Shown: one piece after another, positions 58,906 to 64,000 of the stretch
Numbering within the stretch: the first letter of the stretch is position 1
Layout of the letters: each line of letters begins with the position of its first letter
Assembly: GCF_000428105.1 (NCBI RefSeq)
Contig: NZ_ATZH01000017.1
Location: 21,696 to 85,695 of the forward strand
Direction of reading: 5' to 3'
Origin: Bacteroides pyogenes DSM 20611 = JCM 6294
Lineage (GTDB): Bacteria > Bacteroidota > Bacteroidia > Bacteroidales > Bacteroidaceae
DNA length: 64,000 nucleotides
The notes under the pieces: generated by a model
Database searches by the model: none
What the model was told of the DNA's origin: nothing
What the model saw: the letters and a program-made list of their open reading frames with translations, nothing else
Made by a program: the position numbers and the translations under genes

Positions 58906-58913
58906 ATTGCGAT

Positions 58914-58985
58914 ATTAAAGTTAAACCTTATAAATCAGCTGAAAACAGTTTGGCTAACCGTAAAATGAAAAAACAAATAACTTAA
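58914..58985 (+). pseudogene. Dead GG-leader precursor with lost start codon
   Basis: The sequence GATATTAAAGTTAAA aligns with GATATGAAACTTGAA of the 56875 precursor, but ATG has become ATT. It continues AENSLANRKMKKQIT and stops. ENSLANR is identical to the leader of the other two precursors, yet the GG site and core are gone. Confidence 0.7.
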
Positions 58986-58988
58986 GGC

Positions 58989-59969
58989 ATGAGACTTCAG
59001 CAATTTAAATTGAATAAATTGGCCGGAAACAGTTTGGCTAATCGGGAGATAAAAGAATTGAAAGGAGGAGGCTCTTGGGGTTGCTCATGCTCTTGTGCTT
59101 ATGTTAAATTAGGTCCGAATGGACACTCTGTAGATGGTTGTAATTATTATATGAAGAAGTTATTAATCATTGGATTTATTATATTTGCTCATTGCTTCCC
59201 TGGAGTTTCGCAAAGTATAGGAGGTGGGCGATATTTTGATCCGACAAAGAGCACCCAAATCGACTTGGCCAATTATCGCTTCACGTATAGTCTAAAATAT
59301 ATGCCGGACAGCTCCAAGAGACAGCAAGTTGATGAACAGAGACTTATACTGTTGATTGGCGATAAAATATCCAAAAGCTATAATGCCGAATACGAAAAGT
59401 CCAAAAGCGATATTTCGGCTCCAGCAGGATCTGCTGTAGGAATGAATATGCAAGGACTTGGAGGAACTGAAGTCTTCAAAGACAAAGCGAATAACAAGAT
59501 GAATGTAAAAGTAATGGGGATGACAGGTAAATTTGAATATACGGAAGATTATCCTGTTCAAAACTGGGAAATTGGTACCGAAAAGAAAATAATACAAGGC
59601 TATTCCTGTCAAAAAGCGACTACTCGATACTTGGGAAGAAATTATACGGCGTGGTTTACCCATCAAATTCCCATACCCAACGGCCCTTGGAAATTTGGCG
59701 GACTTCCGGGATTAATTCTTCAAGTTTCGGATACCCGTGAACATTACGTGTTTGAGTGCATCGGAATACAAGAATTGACAAAAAAAGAGCCCATTGTTGT
59801 TTATAATTTCAAATACGAAAAAACGACGCGACAAAAGCTCAATAAAATGTTTAAAAATGAACATATAAACCCTGTTGCAATGATAGAAAGTATGGGAGGG
59901 ATAGTTGTGGCTGTAAAAGGTGGAACAAGAAGTTCGTCTTTTCCTTATAATCCCATTGAATTAGAGTAA
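58989..59969 (+). CDS. RiPP precursor fused in frame to GLPGLI-family protein 4
   Basis: 326 residues in one frame. Residues 1-29 are a GG leader (MRLQQFKLNKLAGNSLANRE-IKELKGGGS). Residues 30-54 are a Cys-containing core (WGCSCSCAYV...VDGCNYY). Residue 55 is the Met of a normal signal peptide (MKKLLIIGFIIFAHCFPGVS, ATG 59151), after which a complete GLPGLI protein follows: YSCQKATTRYLGRNYTAWFT, GPWKFGGLPGLILQV, ECIGIQE, ending FPYNPIELE. Translation may also start at 59151, giving a separate 272-residue protein. Subgroup B (GLGGTEVFKD; MKGMTG-like middle). Confidence 0.85.
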   Translation: MRLQQFKLNKLAGNSLANREIKELKGGGSWGCSCSCAYVKLGPNGHSVDGCNYYMKKLLIIGFIIFAHCFPGVSQSIGGGRYFDPTKSTQIDLANYRFTYSLKYMPDSSKRQQVDEQRLILLIGDKISKSYNAEYEKSKSDISAPAGSAVGMNMQGLGGTEVFKDKANNKMNVKVMGMTGKFEYTEDYPVQNWEIGTEKKIIQGYSCQKATTRYLGRNYTAWFTHQIPIPNGPWKFGGLPGLILQVSDTREHYVFECIGIQELTKKEPIVVYNFKYEKTTRQKLNKMFKNEHINPVAMIESMGGIVVAVKGGTRSSSFPYNPIELE

Positions 59970-59991
59970 AATGGAAAAGGTATTCATGCTT

Positions 59992-60028
59992 TATGTAAAA
60001 CTAACTTGAGCATTTATTCCCTTAAGGG
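59992..60028 (+). repeat. Spacer block copy B
   Basis: ATGTAAAACTAACTTGAGC followed by CCCTTAAGGG (60019-60028). The stem is collapsed to a short palindrome compared with copies A and C, as if its loop had been deleted. Confidence 0.5.
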
Positions 60029-60071
60029 CCGTAACACTTAAATAAATAGCCTGAAACGATACAGCCGAAAT

Positions 60072-60095
60072 ATGAAACATTCGAGAATTCTTTAA
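60072..60095 (+). pseudogene. Possible leader remnant (7 codons)
   Basis: MKHSRIL then stop, preceded by CCGAAATATGAAAC, which resembles the start context of the precursors. Too short to be sure; supported mainly by its repeated position downstream of the spacer block. Confidence 0.3.
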
Positions 60096-60107
60096 ACTTG
60101 CAGCTTT

Positions 60108-60968
60108 ATGAGAAAACAGTCTAAATTTAGATTCATTTTATCGCTTTCTACTTTTCTATATGCACATGTATGTGTTTGCTTGGCTCAAAGTCCGATAGGA
60201 CGCATTACCCCTTTGGATGTTAGAAAATACACCGTGTTAGATTCCGCCAATTATTTGTTTACATATCAGCTGAATTTCATGAGAGATACGGTGGAAAATA
60301 AGAAAGAGACAAATATAATGGCTCTCCTTGTAGGGAATAAGTGTTCTAAATTTTTTAATAATTTCTATTTGGATAACGAAAGTGCACTGAAAGAACAGTA
60401 TAAGAAAGGAGAGGTTAGGAATATGGATGCCGTTGGATTAGGAGGAACGGAAATCTACAAGCTATATACATCCAAAATGCAGAAAGTAACAGTTATGCTT
60501 TTTGGTGTAAGAAATACTGTTTATACCTATGCCGAAAGCCTGCAAGGACAATCATGGCTGATCGGACCAGAGAAAAAGAAAATACATAATTACGTTTGTC
60601 AAAAAGCTACGACAACTTATTTGGGACGGAAATATATTGCATGGTTTACACCTGAGATACCCGTCTCTGAGGGCCCTTGGAAATTCTACGGATTGCCTGG
60701 GCTTATTTTAGATGTATCTGATGAAAGAAAGGAGTATCATTTTATGTGTATAGGTATTGAAAAAATGAAAAATAAAAAACCGATAGTGGAATACAATGCC
60801 AAATATGAAAAAACAGATAGAGAATCAATAAATAAGGTGATTAAAAAGTTACACACTCATTTTTCTCAAATGTTAACCGGCCAAGGTTACGTTGGAGAGA
60901 TAAACGGTAATGATATAAACAACAGAGAACAACTAACTTTTATTTATAATCCCATTGAATTAGAGTAA
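60108..60968 (+). CDS. GLPGLI-family protein 5
   Basis: 286 residues. Signal peptide ending CLAQSPI. Core: YVCQKATTTYLGRKYIAWFT, GPWKFYGLPGLILDV, MCIGIEK; ends FIYNPIELE. The middle has GLGGTEIYKLYTSKMQKVTV, placing it in subgroup B with proteins 4, 7 and 8. Its 3' flank (TAAAATGAAAA) matches that of proteins 4 and 6, showing that duplicated units extend beyond the stop codon. Confidence 0.9.
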   Translation: MRKQSKFRFILSLSTFLYAHVCVCLAQSPIGRITPLDVRKYTVLDSANYLFTYQLNFMRDTVENKKETNIMALLVGNKCSKFFNNFYLDNESALKEQYKKGEVRNMDAVGLGGTEIYKLYTSKMQKVTVMLFGVRNTVYTYAESLQGQSWLIGPEKKKIHNYVCQKATTTYLGRKYIAWFTPEIPVSEGPWKFYGLPGLILDVSDERKEYHFMCIGIEKMKNKKPIVEYNAKYEKTDRESINKVIKKLHTHFSQMLTGQGYVGEINGNDINNREQLTFIYNPIELE

Positions 60969-60982
60969 AATGAAAAAACTTT

Positions 60983-61052
60983 TATATAAAACCGACTTGA
61001 GCTGTTTTGCCTTTGCCAATTGTAGTTTGTCTGCATCGTTTTATTGGCAAGG
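60983..61052 (+). repeat. Spacer block copy C with stem-loop
   Basis: TATAAAACCGACTTGAGC, then CTTTGCCAAT (61011-61020) pairing with ATTGGCAAGG (61043-61052), ten pairs with one G-U. Compared with copy A, an A-T pair is replaced by G-C on both sides, a compensatory change. Confidence 0.6.
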
Positions 61053-61098
61053 ACTGTAACGCTTTTGAGAAAGCATTTGAAAACGATGCAATCGAAAT

Positions 61099-61140
61099 AT
61101 GGAACAATTAAAAACTACGATCTGTTTAAATTATAATTAA
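61099..61140 (+). pseudogene. Possible leader remnant (13 codons)
   Basis: MEQLKTTICLNYN then stop, preceded by TCGAAATATG as in the other leader positions. It has no GG site. It may be a decayed leader or simply the 5' leader of GLPGLI gene 6. Confidence 0.3.
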
Positions 61141-61175
61141 AAATGGAACAAATGAAGGTAAAAGCAAACTTACTT

Positions 61176-62009
61176 ATGAGAAAATTTCTCTTTCTGTTCT
61201 TCTTGGCATTACTGTGTGTGCGCTATTACGCAAAAGCACAAATGCCACCTGGATATCAAAGTCATGCAAAATATATGGTATTAGATTCTGCAAATTACAT
61301 CATAACCTATGAAGTGCAGGCTATAAGTGGCACAGCGACTAATGATAGGAATACGGATATACAAATTCTGCAAATAGGTAACGATGTGTCTAAAACGTAT
61401 AGCAAATACCTGTTTGATAATGATTCGGTATGTACAATGCTAATCCAAAAAGGGACACGAAATATTCCTATATATCAAGGATTGGCATCACCGGAAGATA
61501 TTTACAAAAATCATCCGAAAGGGAAAATGACCGTCTCGTACAGGACCTTTATGACCGGTCCTGTTTTGAAATACGAAGAACCTATGCCTACATTTAAATG
61601 GGAATTGCTTTCCGATCGCAAAACACTTCTTAATTATCAATGTCAGAAAGCTGTATGCACATTTCGAGGCAGAACATACATTGCTTGGTTTACACCGGAA
61701 ATACCGCTATCTGAAGGACCATGGAAATTCCATGGGCTTCCGGGATTGATATTACAGGTTTCCGATGATAAAAACGAGTTTGAGTATCAATGTATCGGCA
61801 TACAGAAACTAAAGAAAAAGCAACCTATCAAGTATTGGAAATGGGATTATCAAAGCTCTACAAGAGAGAAAATGCGTCCCTTTATAAAGAATATGCATGA
61901 GAGGCCTAATGCCTTTTTTAAAAGCGTGACCGGAAGCGGTATCCATATAAAAGGCGGAGCGAATGCTGATTTGTTGAGCTATCCCTATAATCCTATTGAA
62001 TTGGAATAA
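61176..62009 (+). CDS. GLPGLI-family protein 6
   Basis: 277 residues from ATG 61176, where a signal peptide begins (MRKFLFLFFLALLCVRYYAK); an earlier in-frame ATG at 61143 would add 11 polar residues. Core: YQCQKAVCTFRGRTYIAWFT, GPWKFHGLPGLILQV, QCIGIQK; ends YPYNPIELE. Subgroup A (LASPEDIYKNHPKGKMTV), although it sits between subgroup B genes, so duplication was not strictly serial. Confidence 0.9.
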   Translation: MRKFLFLFFLALLCVRYYAKAQMPPGYQSHAKYMVLDSANYIITYEVQAISGTATNDRNTDIQILQIGNDVSKTYSKYLFDNDSVCTMLIQKGTRNIPIYQGLASPEDIYKNHPKGKMTVSYRTFMTGPVLKYEEPMPTFKWELLSDRKTLLNYQCQKAVCTFRGRTYIAWFTPEIPLSEGPWKFHGLPGLILQVSDDKNEFEYQCIGIQKLKKKQPIKYWKWDYQSSTREKMRPFIKNMHERPNAFFKSVTGSGIHIKGGANADLLSYPYNPIELE

Positions 62010-62036
62010 AATGGAAATAGATTTGTCTTTATCTTT

Positions 62037-62062
62037 ATGTGAAATAAACTTGAACTGTAATC
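62037..62062 (+). repeat. Spacer block copy D (short)
   Basis: ATGTGAAATAAACTTGAACTG keeps only the first part of the spacer block; the stem-loop and leader region are absent, and GLPGLI gene 7 starts right after it. Confidence 0.4.
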
Positions 62063-62066
62063 AAAT

Positions 62067-62867
62067 ATGAAAAAAATATTTTTAAATGTGATTTGTTTAA
62101 TGGCATCATTATGTGCATGGTCACAAGTAGCCCCTTTTGACAACCAGAAATTCAACGTGTTGGATAGTGCCAATTACCGTTTTACGTATCATCTAAAATT
62201 TATTCCGGACAGTTTGCATGGAATGAAAACCTTGGATAGTGAACATGTTTTACTGATAGGCAATAAATATTCAAAGTTTTTCAATTCGCAATACGCAGTA
62301 AAAACAGACCGTACAAAATCTTTTCAAAAAAACATTGACAGTAGGGGAATTGGGGATATTGAGATTATAAAAAATACTCAAGCAGGGAAAATGACTGTTG
62401 TGCAAATGAATATGTCAGGAAAATGGGAATATGAAGAAGCTATTCCGAATATCCAATGGAAAATAACCAATGAAAAGAAAATAATAAAAGGATATCAATG
62501 CCAAAAGGCTGTATGTGATTATCTGGGTAGGACTTACGAAGCTTGGTTTACTTTTGCGATACCTGTGAATAATGGCCCTTGGAAATTTGGTAATCTGCCG
62601 GGATTTATTTTAGATGTGTCCGACGTCCGGGGACATTATCGTTTTTCGTGTGTTGGAATTGAAAAGTCGACACAGAAGGAACCTATTGTGAAATATTCCG
62701 TAAAAAGTGAAAGAACAAATCGAATAAAACTAAATAAAACGATGAAACGATATCACGATAATCCTGTCGCATTTTTAAAAGCTATGTACGGAAGCAATGT
62801 TTCCGTAAGAGGAGGAGACGGGAGTAAAAACGTTTCTTTTCCTTACAATCCGATTGAATTAGAATGA
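62067..62867 (+). CDS. GLPGLI-family protein 7 (variant motif)
   Basis: 266 residues, signal peptide ending AWSQVAP. The name-giving motif is changed to GNLPGFILDV, while YQCQKAVCDYLGRTYEAWFT, SCVGIEK and the ending FPYNPIELE are kept. Subgroup B (RGIGDIEIIKNTQAGKMTVV). The conserved Cys pair is intact, so the fold is probably unchanged. Confidence 0.88.
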   Translation: MKKIFLNVICLMASLCAWSQVAPFDNQKFNVLDSANYRFTYHLKFIPDSLHGMKTLDSEHVLLIGNKYSKFFNSQYAVKTDRTKSFQKNIDSRGIGDIEIIKNTQAGKMTVVQMNMSGKWEYEEAIPNIQWKITNEKKIIKGYQCQKAVCDYLGRTYEAWFTFAIPVNNGPWKFGNLPGFILDVSDVRGHYRFSCVGIEKSTQKEPIVKYSVKSERTNRIKLNKTMKRYHDNPVAFLKAMYGSNVSVRGGDGSKNVSFPYNPIELE

Positions 62868-62913
62868 AATTAAACTCCAAGAAAGGTATTTAGTGAACCC
62901 TAAATAAAATATT

Positions 62914-63750
62914 ATGAGCAAGAAGAGTATTATATTGTTTATCATATTAGGATATAGTTTTAAAAGCATTTATGCACAAAGTACAGGAGGTATTATTCCC
63001 TTCAACACAAAAGAGAAAGTTGTGATAGATACTGTCAAACTTATGGTTTCTTATGAACTTAGTTTTTTGCCTGACAGTACAAAAAAGAATGTTATACTGA
63101 CCAATCAATTGACTTTGTCATTGGGGAATATCTATACCAAATTGATGAATTCTCAGTATTATGGCATAGACAATCTGCAAAAGAAAGCTCCCAAAGGTTC
63201 TGCATTTAATGTAGAAGGCAGAGGTCTTGCCGCCACCATTATTTATAAAAACAAAAAAACGAACCAAATGGAGGTCAATGTAAAATTGACCGATCATAAC
63301 ACCTATCGTTATATAGAAAGTATTCCTAAGCAAGTCTGGAAAATTCTTAACCAAAGAAAACAAATACTCAACTATTCTTGTCAGGCTGCTACCACCACCT
63401 ATCTGGGCAGAACCTACACAGCTTGGTTTGCGCCAGCTATTCCGATACACGAAGGCCCTTGGAAATTTTCCGGACTTCCGGGGTTAATTCTCGAGGTTTC
63501 TGACAGCAGAGGTCATTATGTATTTAAATGCATAGGACTTGAACGACCGAAGCAGCAAGAGTTTATTGAGAAATACAAAATAAAATTTGTGGACACCAAC
63601 CGGAAAAAGCTAAACAGTTACATTAAAAATCTACATGAAAATTTCGCAACTGTTTTGGAGGCACAGGGGCGTCATGTAGCATTTTTCACACCGGAAGGGA
63701 AAGAAATAGACAATAAAAAATTATGGCCCTATAACGAATCGTGTGGGTAG
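62914..63750 (+). pseudogene. GLPGLI-family protein 8, C-terminus lost to an insertion
   Basis: 278 residues in the present frame, signal peptide ending IYAQSTG. Core intact: YSCQAATTTYLGRTYTAWFA, GPWKFSGLPGLILEV, KCIGLER. At the end, where the paralogues have PYNPIELE, it reads WPYNESCG; the change comes at about 63735, where the ISL3-type element begins. Only about four native residues are lost, so the protein may still work. Subgroup B. CQKA is CQAA here. Confidence 0.85.
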
Positions 63751-64000
63751 GCCATGTCAAGTTTACCCGACATGTAGTAGATCATTCTTATGAAGTTGTC
63801 TACGTTGCTGTATCCCCTAGCTCTTCTTTTGGCCAGTTGAATTTTAGAGTTAATACCTTCTAGCACACCATTGGTAACGCCTCTATTCTCAAAATAAGAG
63901 ACTATACCAGACCAATGTGCTTTGATGGTGTTTACAAATTTGCGAAACGGTTCTAACTTGGCATCAATGGCAACATCGCACCAAAATGCCAAATAGCCCT
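63729..64000 (-). CDS. ISL3-family transposase, C-terminal part (continues outside window)
   Basis: About 90 residues are visible, reading from the right edge to a stop at 63731-63729. IKAHWSGIVSYFENRGVTNG, LEGINSKIQLAKRRARGYSN and FIRMIYYMSGKLDM are the typical ISL3 transposase C-terminus. Its stop codon uses bases that still look like the GLPGLI gene, placing the element border at about 63733-63738. The other end of the element is outside the window. Confidence 0.88.
   Translation of the reverse strand, partial: GYLAFWCDVAIDAKLEPFRKFVNTIKAHWSGIVSYFENRGVTNGVLEGINSKIQLAKRRARGYSNVDNFIRMIYYMSGKLDMAYPHDSL
63735..64000. mobile_element. Left part of an ISL3-type insertion sequence
   Basis: The border is set by loss of similarity to the conserved GLPGLI C-terminus (NPIELE). 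The second end is beyond the window, so inverted repeats and target duplication cannot be checked. Confidence 0.7.

Overview
The window looks like the chromosome of a gut-type Bacteroidales bacterium (Bacteroides or a close relative). Evidence: SusC/SusD with an ECF sigma/FecR pair, FimA/Mfa-type fimbriae, a six-gene Rnf operon preceded by rseC, GLPGLI proteins, Bacteroidetes-style -7 boxes (TAnnTTTG) in front of several genes, and almost no Shine-Dalgarno sites. The species cannot be fixed from sequence alone. Housekeeping blocks are fairly GC-rich. The glycan locus (about 22.5-37.7 kb) and the GLPGLI region (about 54.4-63.7 kb) are clearly more AT-rich.

Layout. (1) 1-8.2 kb, minus strand: a fimbrial operon reading DUF3575 protein, DUF3868/OmpA protein, FimA-like major fimbrillin, FimB/Mfa2-like anchor, then FimC-, FimD- and (cut by the window) FimE-like lipoproteins. 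A divergent membrane-anchored TPR/HTH regulator (8688-10379) faces it across a 495-bp spacer with four helically phased GGTRGACA repeats. (2) 10.4-14 kb: pyrG-yidC. (3) 14.1-22.4 kb: DUF3078 protein, rseC, rnfBCDGEA, galE. (4) 22.5-37.7 kb: a glycan-use locus with ECF sigma, FecR, SusC, SusD, a lipoprotein phosphodiesterase-fold (EEP) enzyme, an EEP-GH89 fusion, glycerate kinase, GntP permease and a second GH89 alpha-N-acetylglucosaminidase. (5) 37.9-51.4 kb: ispE, dnaB, pheT, yebC, Nramp transporter, exoA, C_GCAxxG_C_C protein, small wHTH protein, lepA, cation/proton antiporter, nhaA. (6) 51.7-63.75 kb: a TonB-dependent receptor followed by eight GLPGLI-family genes in tandem, ended by an ISL3-type insertion.

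The most unusual part is region 6. Between the GLPGLI genes lie relics of a radical-SAM RiPP system: one readable GG-leader, Cys-rich precursor (56875-57006), one precursor fused in frame to a GLPGLI protein (58989-59969), a dead precursor, three very short possible leader remnants, a maturase cut off just after its CxxxCxxC motif by an IS4-type element, and a second decayed maturase 5' end. Spacers share a conserved block with a stem that shows a compensatory base change. The array therefore looks like repeated duplication of a precursor/GLPGLI/maturase module with loss of most precursors and maturases, while the GLPGLI proteins stay intact and diverge into two subgroups.
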